Positions 29,259 through 38,784 of a stretch of 64,000 nt of DNA are shown piece after piece. This DNA is from Marinobacter similis (lineage in GTDB: Bacteria; Pseudomonadota; Gammaproteobacteria; Pseudomonadales; Oleiphilaceae). The stretch is taken from the NCBI RefSeq assembly GCF_000830985.1, contig NZ_CP007151.1:1054001-1118000 (forward strand). The letters run 5' to 3'. Below the pieces are notes generated by a model that did not search any database, was not told the origin of the DNA, and was given only the letters and a program-made list of their open reading frames with translations. Numbering within the stretch: the stretch's first letter is position 1; each line of letters starts with the position of its first letter. A program made the position numbers and the translations under genes.

Positions 29259-29897
29259 ATGAAACATTGTCTGAGAGTTGGAGTCGGCGGCCCGGTAGGC
29301 TCCGGTAAAACCGCCCTTTTGCGCCAGCTGTGCAAGGCCCTGAAAGACCACTACGACATCGCCGTAGTCACCAACGACATCTACACCCGGGAAGACGCCG
29401 ACTTCCTCCTGCGCCACGAAGCCCTGGATGCCGACCGCATCCTTGGCGTGGAAACCGGCGGCTGTCCGCACACCGCGATTCGCGAGGATGCCTCCATGAA
29501 CCTGGCGGCCATCGACGATCTGCAAAGCCGCCACCCGAATCTGGAACTGGTGCTGGTGGAATCCGGCGGCGACAACCTCTCCGCCACCTTCAGCCCGGAA
29601 CTGTCTGACCTCACCCTGTATGTGATCGACGTGTCCGCCGGCGACAAGATCCCCCGCAAGGGCGGCCCCGGTATCACCAAATCCGACCTGCTGATCATCA
29701 ACAAGATCGACATCGCCGAACAGGTGCACGCATCCCTAGAAGTGATGGACCGAGACTCAAAGAAAATGCGCGGCGAACGCCCCTTTGTTTTCACCAACCT
29801 GTACGACGGAGTAGGGCTGGAAACCATCATCAGTTTCATCCTGGAGCGCGGCATGCTGCCGGAACGCCGCCCCGGAAAAGTCGCTGAACCCGCCTAA
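29259..29897 (+). CDS. ureG: Urease accessory GTPase UreG
   Basis: 212 residues of the SIMIBI GTPase family; it provides the energy for nickel insertion into urease. Visible are the P-loop [29 protein letters not shown], the invariant metal-binding CPH in [30 protein letters not shown], and the NKID base-recognition motif in [13 protein letters not shown] follows AGGAG by seven bases. Intact. Confidence 0.97.
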   Translation: MKHCLRVGVGGPVGSGKTALLRQLCKALKDHYDIAVVTNDIYTREDADFLLRHEALDADRILGVETGGCPHTAIREDASMNLAAIDDLQSRHPNLELVLVESGGDNLSATFSPELSDLTLYVIDVSAGDKIPRKGGPGITKSDLLIINKIDIAEQVHASLEVMDRDSKKMRGERPFVFTNLYDGVGLETIISFILERGMLPERRPGKVAEPA

Positions 29898-29938
29898 ACC
29901 AACTGATTAACCGCTTAACGCACTATGGAGATACAACC

Positions 29939-30124
29939 ATGAAACTACGCAACCAACTCACCCTTACTGCCAGCCTGATGCTCGCCGCTGGCGCTGCCTG
30001 GGGCCATCCGGGGCATGAGGCGATTGGGGATGTTTTGCATATTGAGTATTTGGTGGCGGGCGCAGCGGCCGTTGCGACTGCGGTTTATGCGAAGGTGCGG
30101 CTTAAGCGAGACAAGGACGACTAA
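29939..30124 (+). CDS. Small exported membrane protein at end of urease operon
   Basis: 61 residues. A signal peptide-like start (KLRNQLTLTASLMLAAGAAWG) is followed by HPGHE, a stretch often seen right after the signal peptide of HupE/UreJ nickel permeases. Then come one membrane helix (EYLVAGAAAVATAVYAKV) and a basic-acidic tail. It is far shorter than HupE/UreJ (~190 residues) and ends cleanly, so it is not an obvious truncation. It follows ureG by 41 bp behind GGAG and probably belongs to the operon. A role in nickel supply is a guess from context. Confidence 0.7.
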   Translation: MKLRNQLTLTASLMLAAGAAWGHPGHEAIGDVLHIEYLVAGAAAVATAVYAKVRLKRDKDD

Positions 30125-30241
30125 CGTGCTTTTTCTCGTGTAATCGGAGGGCCAGAGGGAGTTTCACAAATGCAGGGGTAGAACTCCTCAAGAAGGTTCC
30201 TCTGACGACTGATAAATGCATTTGGAAATGCAGGCGGAAGA

Positions 30242-30269
30242 AAATGGCCGACAACGTGGTCGGCCATTT
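30242..30269. terminator. Terminator after urease operon
   Basis: AAATGGCCGAC-AACGTG-GTCGGCCATTT: a perfect 11-bp stem with A and T flanks on both sides. It sits between the urease operon (+) and the convergent lipoprotein gene (-), so it can serve both directions. Confidence 0.85.
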
Positions 30270-30316
30270 ATAGTGAAGGCGTAACTACTTCAGTTCGCCA
30301 AGCTTTTCATCGGTAA

Positions 30317-31912
30317 TCAGTTAGTACCCTGAGTACCGTCGTCACGAGATTGGAACTCCGAGAAGATGTTGCCAATCAACTGACCAGACGGAGACTGGAT
30401 AAACAGCATCTCACGCTCATTGTCGTATGGCTTCCAATCCCAGACCAATTGGAGCTGGCCAGCCGTGCGATATGGTAGGTACACGTGAGTATGCATGTTC
30501 TCATTGCCCTCATCTTCCCGAGCCATCGGCTCATCCTGCTGGCAGTTGTTTTCGTTGATAAACTCACAAAGCGGCGAGATAAACCAACGGACCTCAAACG
30601 CATCCGGTTCTTTATTTACCTCGAAGTGCGACACCGTACCTTCACTAATTTCGCCGTATGTTTTGTACTCATACGTGTCAGTCGTTTCGAAGTCGGCACC
30701 AACAAACATTTGCTCAACAACGCCGCCGTCATCATTGTCGTCCATCATGCTGAACACGGTTTCTGCAGGCGCATCACGATAGTCGCCAGCATCCCGGACG
30801 AATTCGTTGTTATCCACCCACAACATTTCACCGTTGGACTTCACCATCAGGAACATTTTGTAGGTGAAGGTTCCGCCTTGATCAGCTTCTCGCTCTTCGC
30901 TAAAGCGATACAGCATGTCAAATACATCGGCGTCCGAGTAGGAAAGCTCCAACTGACCGCTTTCGTTAACAGCAAACGTCGCGCTGGTCACACAATCGTT
31001 GGCTGGTGGCGTAATGGTTTCGTCGTTGAGGAACGACATACGCTCAGAGGTCAGACAAAACGCCGAATCATCGTTGGCATTGCCAAATCGGAAGTAGAAC
31101 TGCTCCTGGTCGCCGCTGTCGTCGAAGCGGTAGGCCGTCCATGTGTCCTCGCCGGCAAGAAAATCCTTACTGAACGCAAGACGGGTTGGCTGGCCTTCTA
31201 CCACTGCACCACTGTTGTTGTCATCCAGCTCAACTTCGATCAGGTCGGGGTCTTGGCCATTGGCGATTGCAATCTCGATTGCGTTTTTCGCGTCGCCCAG
31301 TGCGGCACCAATGCTTTCTACCTGAACAAGCCCCTGCTTCAATTCGGTGACGACGAAACGCGCCAGAGCATGAGTAACAGCAGCATTGTCTTTAGTGGCC
31401 GCATCCTCTTTGGCCTTCACAAAGTCACCGGAGATCAGAGACACATCAACGTTCAGCTGAGCGGCAATATCGTTTAGAGAAGCACCGGTTACTTTGGACA
31501 GATGGGTGAACGGCGTAAAAACTTCGGAGCCCACACCGGCGCTCAGGACGAACGTGGAATCAACGATACCGCTGTCGGAATCGCGGGTTTCGCCAGCAAC
31601 TGCGCGAACCAGCAACTCCTCGCCAGCCAGCGCAGATTCAAGCACAGCCACACCCTGGGCGTTCGTTCGACCAACTGGGCCATTATCCAGTTCGGATTGA
31701 TCGAGCTTGCCATTAGAAATCACATCAACGTAGATTTCGGCATTTTCCAGGTACCCATCAATCGCCGTAACCGAATATGATCCACCAGTATCCTGATTCG
31801 GGTTGCCACCTTCACTATCACCGCCGCTGCCGCTACCTCCGCCGCAACCTACCAGGGCTAGTGCAGCGCTCGATGTAATCGCCAACGCGAGCTTATTCTT
31901 CTTAAAAAACAT
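30317..31912 (-). CDS. Large predicted lipoprotein of unknown function
   Basis: 531 residues with a lipobox (ALALVGC) followed by a Gly/Ser-rich linker, which marks it as a lipoprotein, probably of the outer membrane. Residues ~45-130 (SVTAIDGYLENAEIYVDVISNGKLD, then NAQGVAVLE) resemble the carboxypeptidase-regulatory-like or cell-surface beta-sandwich units of marine lipoproteins. The rest is acidic, rich in Asp/Asn and aromatic residues, with single Cys residues near ~300 and ~475. No catalytic motif is seen. It is monocistronic, between a terminator and the long upstream gap. I do not recognise a function. Confidence 0.8.
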   Translation of the reverse strand: MFFKKNKLALAITSSAALALVGCGGGSGSGGDSEGGNPNQDTGGSYSVTAIDGYLENAEIYVDVISNGKLDQSELDNGPVGRTNAQGVAVLESALAGEELLVRAVAGETRDSDSGIVDSTFVLSAGVGSEVFTPFTHLSKVTGASLNDIAAQLNVDVSLISGDFVKAKEDAATKDNAAVTHALARFVVTELKQGLVQVESIGAALGDAKNAIEIAIANGQDPDLIEVELDDNNSGAVVEGQPTRLAFSKDFLAGEDTWTAYRFDDSGDQEQFYFRFGNANDDSAFCLTSERMSFLNDETITPPANDCVTSATFAVNESGQLELSYSDADVFDMLYRFSEEREADQGGTFTYKMFLMVKSNGEMLWVDNNEFVRDAGDYRDAPAETVFSMMDDNDDGGVVEQMFVGADFETTDTYEYKTYGEISEGTVSHFEVNKEPDAFEVRWFISPLCEFINENNCQQDEPMAREDEGNENMHTHVYLPYRTAGQLQLVWDWKPYDNEREMLFIQSPSGQLIGNIFSEFQSRDDGTQGTN

Positions 31913-32237
31913 GCTTTCTCCTTAAGCAATTTTTGTTTAGTCATGACCGTGGAACTCCGAACATGACCTATCCGATAGTACCCTATGCAAAATAAATGAG
32001 CTTTACACCCAAGCAGCCTCTCGCTGAACATTTTGTGCGCAAAGAAGCTCAAAATAATTGGATATAAATCCTTAAGATTCTGTTTTTTATGGAGTTAAAT
32101 GGTGTCTGGTTAATTGAGAGGCTCAGGCGCACGATTGTGTTTTTTTACTATTTTTAACGTTTTGGTCTGCCATCGTTGGTTATCTGAGCTCTTTACAATC
32201 TACTGAGATGACGCCTGCATTGAATTCAAAGGGGTCA

Positions 32238-32324
32238 ATGACTAGCTGGAACGACGCCAAGGGTTTCGGTTTCATCACGGAGGAGGGCCTTGGTGATCGG
32301 ATCCTCCCGCACAACGGCTGCTAA
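32238..32324 (+). pseudogene. Cold-shock domain remnant
   Basis: A 28-codon frame [16 protein letters not shown]... ends in PHNGC and TAA. It matches the RNP-1 region of CspA-family proteins (compare [15 protein letters not shown] in the intact gene at 38785-38991), but the first strand and everything after the RNP-2 area are missing. It lies in an otherwise gene-free stretch (31913-32364) with an AT-rich leader. I see no other feature there. It is most likely a decayed csp gene; expression as a mini-protein cannot be excluded. Confidence 0.6.
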
Positions 32325-32364
32325 TCTGTCCAATACAGGCCTGTTGGATTCTAAGCCGTGATCG

Positions 32365-33144
32365 TCACACCCGATCAATAATCCGACACAACGCCTCCAA
32401 CCCATCCGTCAGCGCCGCCGGTCCCGGCTGAAGAATAAACGGTGACTTGATCTCATACAGGTGGCCGTTTCTTACTGCGGGAATCTCACCCCAACCGTGC
32501 CGCTCGGCCACCTGCCCCGGCCGGAACTTCCGCCCGCACCAGGAACCGATGATGATGTCCGGTTGGCGGCTTATGACGTCCTCAGAGTTCTCGATGATGC
32601 GTTCCCTGGCGCCGGGCTCGGCGGCCCGTTCCGGGAAGATATCCTCGCCGCCGGCAATACCGATCAGTTCTGACACCCAGCCTATGCCGGTGATCATCGG
32701 GTCGCCCCATTCCTCAAAGTAGACACGCGGGCGGTTTACTTTCGCCCTTTCCGCTCTGATTCGTTCAACCCGGTCGGACAGCTCCTGCGTGTAGGCGTCG
32801 GTTCGGTCGGCAAGGCCCAGCATACCGCCGAGGGTTCGGATCATCGACAGGATTCCGGCCACGGTGCGCTGGTTGAAGATGTGCACGGCCACACCGCTGC
32901 GCACTAGTTCGGCGGCGATGTCTGCCTGCATGTCGGAGAAGCCCACCACCAGGTCGGGTTTTAACTCCAGGATTTTCCCGATCTTGGCGGAGGTGAAGGC
33001 GGAGACTTTGGGTTTTTCCTTCCTTGCTCGCTCCGGCCTTACGGTGAACCCGGAGATGCCGACAATGCGGTCCTCTGCGCCGATGGCGTAGAGGGTCTCG
33101 GTGGTTTCTTCGGTAAGGCAGACAATGCGTTGGGGATAATTCAT
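32365..33144 (-). CDS. BtuF-like cobalamin/metal-chelate-binding protein without signal peptide
   Basis: 259 residues of the helical-backbone metal-receptor (Peripla_BP_2) family: PQRIVCLTEETTETLYAIGAEDRIVGIS, KPDLVVGFSDMQADIA, YFEEWGDPMITGIGWVSELIGIAGG and PDIIIGSWCGRKF. This is the pattern of proteins labelled cobalamin-binding. There is no N-terminal signal sequence, so it is either cytoplasmic or its true start is elsewhere. No permease or ATPase gene is adjacent. The intracellular versions of this family are common in Marinobacter-like genomes but have no proven role. Confidence 0.82.
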   Translation of the reverse strand: MNYPQRIVCLTEETTETLYAIGAEDRIVGISGFTVRPERARKEKPKVSAFTSAKIGKILELKPDLVVGFSDMQADIAAELVRSGVAVHIFNQRTVAGILSMIRTLGGMLGLADRTDAYTQELSDRVERIRAERAKVNRPRVYFEEWGDPMITGIGWVSELIGIAGGEDIFPERAAEPGARERIIENSEDVISRQPDIIIGSWCGRKFRPGQVAERHGWGEIPAVRNGHLYEIKSPFILQPGPAALTDGLEALCRIIDRV

Positions 33145-33235
33145 AGGGGTGCGGGCTCTAAATAATTGACGACACGGGACGCGAAGGATTTTACTAGGCT
33201 TTGCGGCATCATTTCTTTCATGATGGGAGAACGCT

Positions 33236-33502
33236 ATGGCAGGTGGATGGTCACGGGACGGAGCGGTTCAGGATCAAATTGACGCGAGTGTCGACGACGA
33301 AGTGCAACGCGCACGGAGCCAATTAGGCAACGGGGAGAGTGCGGCCTTTTGTGATGAGTGTGACCAGGCGATTCCCGAAGCTCGCCGCCAGGCAATTCCG
33401 GGAGTTCGCCTGTGCATTGCCTGTCAGTCCGCTCTTGAAAAGCAGGAGAAGTCGTCGCACGGCATCAATAGACGTGGCAGCAAAGACAGCCAGCTGAGGT
33501 GA
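33236..33502 (+). CDS. DksA/TraR-type C4 zinc-finger protein (YbiI-like)
   Basis: 88 residues. An N-terminal helical segment (DGAVQDQIDASVDDEVQRARSQL) precedes a C4 zinc finger, CDEC-x17-CIAC, as in DksA/TraR family members of the short YbiI type. These lack the long coiled coil of DksA, so they probably do not act like DksA on RNA polymerase. ATG 33236 follows GGGAG. The next small gene starts 60 bp later on the same strand. Confidence 0.9.
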   Translation: MAGGWSRDGAVQDQIDASVDDEVQRARSQLGNGESAAFCDECDQAIPEARRQAIPGVRLCIACQSALEKQEKSSHGINRRGSKDSQLR

Positions 33503-33562
33503 ATACATTTCGGCGCCAGCCATAATTTATCGAGAAAACAAACCCAGCGACAGGCTCTTATT

Positions 33563-33865
33563 ATGCAGTTAGAGAAAGCAAAGAAGCGTATTGCAAAGCA
33601 GGTTAAGAAGGGCTTTCACGGCTATCCGTTAGTGTCGCTCGAGTACTTTGGTAAAGGGGACGTCGGTAAAGCGCCGGATACAGCCACTGAAGTGGTAATT
33701 TCGTTCACCGAGGAAGAGGGTGCGGATCCGCAGAAGCAAGCGTTTGTGAGTAGCGGCGACGCCCGGGAAGATGAAACGATTCAATCCACTCTCCTGAAAA
33801 TCATTGAGCGGGCGGATGCTAAAACGGTGACTGAGATTGACGGGGTTTCTAATCTCCCTTCTTGA
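33563..33865 (+). CDS. Conserved hypothetical small protein
   Basis: 100 residues, soluble, starting with a basic segment (LEKAKKRIAKQVKKGFHGYPLVSLEYFG) followed by an acidic, beta-rich middle and a short helical C terminus. It resembles uncharacterised ~100-residue proteins of marine gammaproteobacteria. No motif is recognised. No clear Shine-Dalgarno is seen; CAGGCTCTTATT lies before the ATG. It is probably co-transcribed with the zinc-finger gene upstream. Confidence 0.65.
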   Translation: MQLEKAKKRIAKQVKKGFHGYPLVSLEYFGKGDVGKAPDTATEVVISFTEEEGADPQKQAFVSSGDAREDETIQSTLLKIIERADAKTVTEIDGVSNLPS

Positions 33866-33891
33866 ACTTCGCTATTGCCTCGATCTTGACG

Positions 33892-34173
33892 CTATTTCCC
33901 GCCTGTATGTCGGAAAAACCTAAAAGCAGGCTGGTTCGCCAGCGCCGGCGAAACCAGCCAATTCACACTTAAGGTCATTGAGCGCTGAAGGGAACACAGG
34001 TCAATGCTGGTAGACAGCTTTGGCAGCGTCACGTGGAAGAAGGATTTGATGTTGGCTTTCAGTGACGCCGCCATCTGCGCGATGTGCTCACTACGCTGTT
34101 GCTTCGCAAGCTGGGTGTAGTAATTCATGTCGATAGTGCCGTCTTCGTTCAGTTTCGGAGCTTGGTAACTCAT
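33892..34173 (-). CDS. Hypothetical small protein (possible frame error near the C terminus)
   Basis: 93 residues. The N-terminal 45 (SYQAPKLNEDGTIDM, then YTQLAKQQRSEHIAQMAASL) form an amphipathic helix, in the style of short DUF1127-like or RSP_7527-like proteins. The C-terminal half (LSVNWLVSPALANQPAFRF) has a different composition and may be out of frame. It is convergent with the gene before it and divergent from the LysR gene, with 126 bp between. Confidence 0.5.
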   Translation of the reverse strand: MSYQAPKLNEDGTIDMNYYTQLAKQQRSEHIAQMAASLKANIKSFFHVTLPKLSTSIDLCSLQRSMTLSVNWLVSPALANQPAFRFFRHTGGK

Positions 34174-34299
34174 GATGCTGTGTCCTCGTTTGATAAGTGA
34201 GTCATGTCGATAGGGAGCATACTAATGAGTATGAGGCTGTTGAAAAAGCGATCGTTTCTCAGCAGACTAATGAATTAATCTCATCAGTCGAGAAATGTT

Positions 34300-35178
34300 A
34301 TGCGCCACCTGCCACCCCTCAATGCGCTTCGGGCCTTTGAATCAGCCGCAAGGAACCTCAGCTTTGCCGCAGCTGGCAAGGAACTTTTCGTGACGGCATC
34401 TGCGGTCAGTCATCAGATTAAGACGCTTGAAGAAAATTTGGGACTTTCACTCTTTGACCGAAGCAAGCGAACGGTGGCGTTGACCCCGGCAGGCGAGCAA
34501 TACCTGACATCTGTCAGGCACGCGTTCGACGAGATTGAGATGGCCACCCAGCGACTGACTGAGAACCAGGAATCCAACGTGGTTAAGATCAGCGTTGCCC
34601 CCAACTTCCTCACCCGCTGGCTGATGCCACGCATGGCGCGATTCCAGGCCTTGTACCCGGATATTGAGCTGGAAATTAATGCGTCCATGGGGCTGCTGGA
34701 CTTCGATCGCACCAGTACCGACATGGCGGTCTATTTCGGGAGTGGTGAATGGGACGACATCGAAGTGCATTTTCTGCGCAGAGTAATGCTGGTGCCGGTG
34801 TGTAGCCCGCAGCTATTGGACGGTGAGTTACCGCTGGAAAAGCCTGAAGACTTGGCTAAACACACGTTGATCTATGTCAGCAAGCGGAAGTGGGAGTGGG
34901 AAAACTGGCTGCAACAGTCGGGTGTTGATTTTATATCCGCCCGGGGCAGCCTACAGATGTCCAGTGGGCAACTGGCCACGGCGGCGGCCCAGGAGGGCTT
35001 GGGAGTTGCGCTGGCTGATAGCACCCTGACGTCCCGTGAGATTAAATCGGGTCAGTTGGTGGTGCCGTTCGACATCCAGCTCGATACGAATCGGGCCTTC
35101 TATCTGGTCTACCGCAAACAACGTCCGCTGACCGTCGGGATGAAAGCCTTCAAGGAGTGGCTGATGAGCGAGATGTAG
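34300..35178 (+). CDS. LysR-family transcription regulator (GcvA-like)
   Basis: 292 residues. The N-terminal winged helix-turn-helix (LPPLNALRAFESAARNLSF, then SAVSHQIKTLEENLG) has the wording of the GcvA subgroup. A periplasmic-binding-like effector domain follows (VVKISVAPNFLTRWLMPRM, SMGLLDFDRTSTDMAVYFG). LysR proteins usually control a divergent gene; the gene divergent here is only the 93-residue hypothetical. The target is therefore unclear. A palindrome-like T-N11-A box was not found with confidence. Confidence 0.93.
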   Translation: MRHLPPLNALRAFESAARNLSFAAAGKELFVTASAVSHQIKTLEENLGLSLFDRSKRTVALTPAGEQYLTSVRHAFDEIEMATQRLTENQESNVVKISVAPNFLTRWLMPRMARFQALYPDIELEINASMGLLDFDRTSTDMAVYFGSGEWDDIEVHFLRRVMLVPVCSPQLLDGELPLEKPEDLAKHTLIYVSKRKWEWENWLQQSGVDFISARGSLQMSSGQLATAAAQEGLGVALADSTLTSREIKSGQLVVPFDIQLDTNRAFYLVYRKQRPLTVGMKAFKEWLMSEM

Positions 35179-35301
35179 GGCAACCGAAAACTAAAGTTGC
35201 GTTTCTTCTCAATACCTCTGCTCGTGGATCCTATACTGCAGACAGACAGAATGCCGACTAGTGCGGCCAGTGACTGAATGTTCGTTATCCGGGAGCTGTA
35301 A

Positions 35302-36572
35302 ATGGTGGAAAGCTGGCAGAATTTGCTAGTGGCAATACAGCAAATGAATTTGCAGGGTGTCATCCCGCAGGCTGCGATTCTGGTGATTGCGGGAATGACC
35401 GCGCTCTATCTGCATCACCTCATTGCCCGGCTGACTGCTGCTGATACCCAGGGCATGCGGCACCTGACGCAACGCACCATCAACGCCTGGCTTTTCCCAT
35501 CTCGATGCTGCTGGTGGTTCTGCTTGGTCGCACGCTACTGGTGGCGTTGGAACAAACCTACTGGGTGCTTGATCTGGCTGTTCCGTTGCTGATCTCCTTC
35601 GCGCTGATTCGCACCCTGGTTTATATGTTGCGCAAGGGGATGCGAAGCGGCCCCTTGGTCAAAGCGTCGGAAAATGTAATCGGCACCCTCATCTGGCTGG
35701 TGGTGGGCTTGCATCTCGTGGGCTTGCTGCCGGGAATACTTGAGGCCATGGATAGTCTGGCCATCTCGGTTGGCGACCTGCGCATATCCCTGTTGGCGGT
35801 TATCAAGCTGCTCTTGCTGATGGGCCTTGTGCTAGTGGTTGCCATATGGCTTTCGGGCATTATCGATCGGCGACTGTCCCGGTTGCCGTACCTGAGTCCT
35901 GGCGCGGCCGTGGGTTTCTCCAAAGTCAGCAAGCTGGTGCTGATTACCGTTGCGGCACTGTCCGTTCTTAATCTGGTCGGTATTGATCTTACTGCGCTCG
36001 CGGTCTTCGGCGGTGCCCTGGGTGTGGGCCTTGGCTTCGGCCTGCAGCGTATTGCCAGCAATTTCATCAGCGGTTTTATTCTTGTGTTCGATCGTTCGAT
36101 TCGTCCCGGTGATGTGATCAGCATCGGTGAGAAGTTCGGCTGGGTGGTCGCACTGCATGCTCGCTACGTGGTGGTGCGCAACCGCGACGGCGTGGATACA
36201 CTGATTCCCAACGAAAACCTGATTACCACGGAAGTGATTAATTGGTCTTATTCGGATCCCAACGTACGCCTGAAGATCCCGGTGTCGGTGAGCTACAATG
36301 ATGACGTGGAGCGAGCCATGGCGATCATGCTGGAGATTGCCCGGGAGCATCCCCGGGTGATTTCGGACCCGGAGCCGGTGTGCCGGTTAACGCAGTTCGG
36401 CGACCACGGAATTCATCTGGAAGCCCGGGTCTGGGTCGCAGACCCGCAAGCAGGGTTCGGTAGCGTAAGCTCTGACATCAATCTGGAGATCTGGCGCCGG
36501 TTCAAGCAAGAGGGCATCACCATCCCATTTCCGCAACAAGATCTCTACATCAAGGAAGTGCCCGCGAAATAG
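35302..36572 (+). CDS. MscS-family mechanosensitive channel (one frameshift)
   Basis: About 423 residues. The hydrophobic N-terminal part has about five membrane helices. Then come the TM3 pore helix TALAVFGGALGVGLGFGLQ, rich in Gly/Ala as required for pore packing, and the cytoplasmic beta domain with FDRSIRPGDVISIGEKFGWV and IPNENLITTEVINWS. The frame changes at ~35495 in the second helix, where one base restores LFPISMLLVVLLG. It belongs to the larger YnaI/YbdG-like branch rather than MscS itself. It protects against osmotic downshock. GGGAGCTGTAA precedes ATG 35302. Confidence 0.9.
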
Positions 36573-36734
36573 AAAACCGGAACAGATCATAATCGCTCGC
36601 AAGATGACCTGATTGGGTCGAAACTACATCACTCCCTTTACGACAATCACAATGTGAGGGATTTGGCTTGCTGCTTGATTTCCGGCCATGTGCCTGATTA
36701 TTTCAGCTATTCGACAACGAAAGGCCGATCAACC

Positions 36735-37175
36735 ATGACCGACATCAAACACCTGGTGTGCCCACATTGCCACAAAACGAACCGCGTACCGGCCGACAAG
36801 CTGTCCGCTGGAGGCAACTGCGGAGCCTGCAAGCAACCGCTCTGGCCGGGGAATGTGCTGGAGCTGACAGGGCAGAGCTTTGCCGCCCACACCGGGCGCA
36901 GCGATGTGCCGGTGCTGGTAGACTTCTGGGCCAGCTGGTGCGGCCCCTGCAAGGCGATGGCTCCCCAGTTCGAGCAGGCTTCAAAGGAATGGCGGGGCAA
37001 GGTGCGGTTTGCCAAGCTCAACACCGAGCAGGCGCCGGGGCCCTCTGGCCAGTTTGGTATCCGCAGCATACCGACGATGATCCTGTTCCAGAATGGTCGA
37101 GAAATTGCCCGCCAGAGCGGCGCCATGAATCAGGCCCAGATCAGCCAGTGGTTGCAGTCACAGGGTGTTCGTTAG
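36735..37175 (+). CDS. trxC: Thioredoxin 2
   Basis: 146 residues. Unlike Trx1, it has an N-terminal zinc-binding region with two CxxC pairs, CPHCHKTNRV (residues 9-12) and CGAC (~residues 28-31). The thioredoxin fold contains the active site WCGPC and cis-Pro in RSIPTMILFQNG. It is a cytosolic disulfide reductase, often OxyR-controlled. I start at ATG 36735 (AACC before it); a longer frame upstream encodes a non-conserved leader. Confidence 0.95.
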   Translation: MTDIKHLVCPHCHKTNRVPADKLSAGGNCGACKQPLWPGNVLELTGQSFAAHTGRSDVPVLVDFWASWCGPCKAMAPQFEQASKEWRGKVRFAKLNTEQAPGPSGQFGIRSIPTMILFQNGREIARQSGAMNQAQISQWLQSQGVR

Positions 37176-37308
37176 GGCGTCGCAAGTGACGCTCTGTCTG
37201 ATTTTCGAGTGTGGTTTTCGTAGCTTGTTCTAAACTTAAAAAACGACCATAGGCTGGCCCAGGGTCATGCTCCAGAAGGGGCTTGAACCTCCGGGCAGGA
37301 GGGCACCG

Positions 37309-37752
37309 ATGAAAAGGCACTCAACCATCGTTAAGCCGGGTGATTATGAGAGTGCGCTGAGTGTAGTTGGTACTGAGGTTACTGTTCTCGCCGCAAAGAA
37401 TGTCACACACGGGCAAGAGTTTACCTTTCAGCGTGGGGAGAAGGGCATGGGACCACCCCCACACAGTCATGAGTGGGACGAAGCGTTTTTTGTCCTTGAG
37501 GGAAGCGTTGATTTCACTTGCGACGGTAAACGGGAAACCTGTGTTCCGGGCACTCTTGTTTTTGTGCCGGGCGGAACGGTGCACTCATTCGAGTATGGGC
37601 CGGATGGCGGCCAAATGCTGGAGGTGACGGGTGCCGGGAGTAACGCGACCCAGATGTTTGCAGCGGTGGATAAGGAAATCCCTCCAGGCCCGCCGAACAT
37701 TGAGACCATCACCGAAGTGCTGAGTCAAAACGGTGTGACGTTGCACTTGTAG
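37309..37752 (+). CDS. Cupin-domain protein
   Basis: 147 residues from ATG 37309, which has CAGGAGGG nine bases upstream. An in-frame start at 37267 is less likely. A single conserved cupin barrel has motif 1 as PPHSHEWDEAFFVLEGSVDF (H, H, E metal ligands) and motif 2 as PGTLVFVPGGTVHSFE. It probably binds one divalent metal. The family covers many small enzymes and sensors, so the reaction is unknown. It is not clearly linked to its neighbours. Confidence 0.85.
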   Translation: MKRHSTIVKPGDYESALSVVGTEVTVLAAKNVTHGQEFTFQRGEKGMGPPPHSHEWDEAFFVLEGSVDFTCDGKRETCVPGTLVFVPGGTVHSFEYGPDGGQMLEVTGAGSNATQMFAAVDKEIPPGPPNIETITEVLSQNGVTLHL

Positions 37753-37916
37753 AGCAAAGCTGCGACACATTCTCTTAAAATCTTATTGCCTATGGGAAAA
37801 CGGCGGAAAATCTGTTTCTCTGATGGATATAACACCATAGAATTGATGAACTGAATCAACTGGTTGTTCACCTGGTACCCAGGTAACCATCGCAGAGCTC
37901 TCCATAGGTAACCTTT

Positions 37917-38708
37917 GTGAATAGGCATCTTTTGAACGGATTGGCAGCGCCGTTGCAGATCGCGCTCCTGATTGCAGTACTTGCTTTGCCCGGTGTATCG
38001 CAAGGTAGCACCAAACTGACTTTTGCGTTCAGCGAGGCATCAGCACCATACAGTTCGTTGCGTGACGAAAAGGCAGTCGGGCTGTTTCCGGATTTGGTGC
38101 AACTGGCATTCACTTTTATTCCCGATTACACCACGGCGAGTGTGGTGGTGCCTTGGGCGAGGGCGCAATACAACGTCAGACATGGCAGCAGCGATGGCTT
38201 TCTGACCTACCCATCGGAGAAACGACAGGAGTACGCAGTCTTCTCAGCGGAGCCGCTCTTCACCCAAGACTTTGGCCACTTGGTTTACTCGGCCGACAAC
38301 CCGAATAGAGACGTGATCGAATCTGCGACTAGCTTCGCTGACTTGGCCAGTTTGACGGTGATCGTTGAAAATGGGTCCAAGTGGGAAGAGAGCAATATTC
38401 CCGGCTATCTGGCGCGCGTGCCGGGCCAGCACGTGGATGCGATGATGCATCTTCTGATGCTGCGCGAGGCGGGGGATTTCTTGGTGCAGCCGGCGGAGGA
38501 CGCTCGGCTTATTGCTCAACAACTGGGCTACGCGCAGAAGCTGAAAATTCGCAAGGTCGATTTCATTCCCAACTCTCTGATCCCTTTTCACATTGGCGTC
38601 TCGCGAAAGCTTCCATATGCCAGGGAGTTGATCAATCAGATTGATGCGGTCATGCAGAGCCCCGAATTCCAGTCACAATCGAGCACCCTGATTGAAGGGT
38701 ATCGATAA
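37917..38708 (+). CDS. Periplasmic substrate-binding protein (type II fold)
   Basis: 263 residues from a GTG codon. A signal peptide (LLNGLAAPLQIALLIAVLALPGVSQG) precedes an amino-acid-type solute-binding fold: LTFAFSEASAPYSSLRDEKAVGLFPDLV, with GFLTYPSEKRQEYAVFS in lobe 1 and an arginine-poor binding region. No permease or ATPase lies beside it. It may serve a distant importer or act as a sensor. ATG alternatives are not seen. A bidirectional terminator follows directly. Confidence 0.85.
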   Translation: MNRHLLNGLAAPLQIALLIAVLALPGVSQGSTKLTFAFSEASAPYSSLRDEKAVGLFPDLVQLAFTFIPDYTTASVVVPWARAQYNVRHGSSDGFLTYPSEKRQEYAVFSAEPLFTQDFGHLVYSADNPNRDVIESATSFADLASLTVIVENGSKWEESNIPGYLARVPGQHVDAMMHLLMLREAGDFLVQPAEDARLIAQQLGYAQKLKIRKVDFIPNSLIPFHIGVSRKLPYARELINQIDAVMQSPEFQSQSSTLIEGYR

Positions 38709-38735
38709 CACGCCAATTCGGTTCTGATAGCCAAT

Positions 38736-38764
38736 AAAAAAGGCAGCCTGAGGCTGCCTTTTTT
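38736..38764. terminator. Bidirectional terminator
   Basis: A6, then GGCAGCC-TGA-GGCTGCC, then T6. The A run and T run on either side let it act in both directions, for the binding-protein gene (+) and cspA (-). Confidence 0.95.
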
Positions 38765-38784
38765 CATCACGTATCGGCTGTTAT

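Noticed and set aside
29939..30124. HupE/UreJ nickel permease
   Set aside because: Only the HPGHE start is similar. The protein has 61 residues and one membrane helix, much too short for the permease.
36654..36734. N-terminal extension of TrxC
   Set aside because: The residues before MTDIKHLVCPHC are not typical of the family; ATG 36735 gives the normal length.
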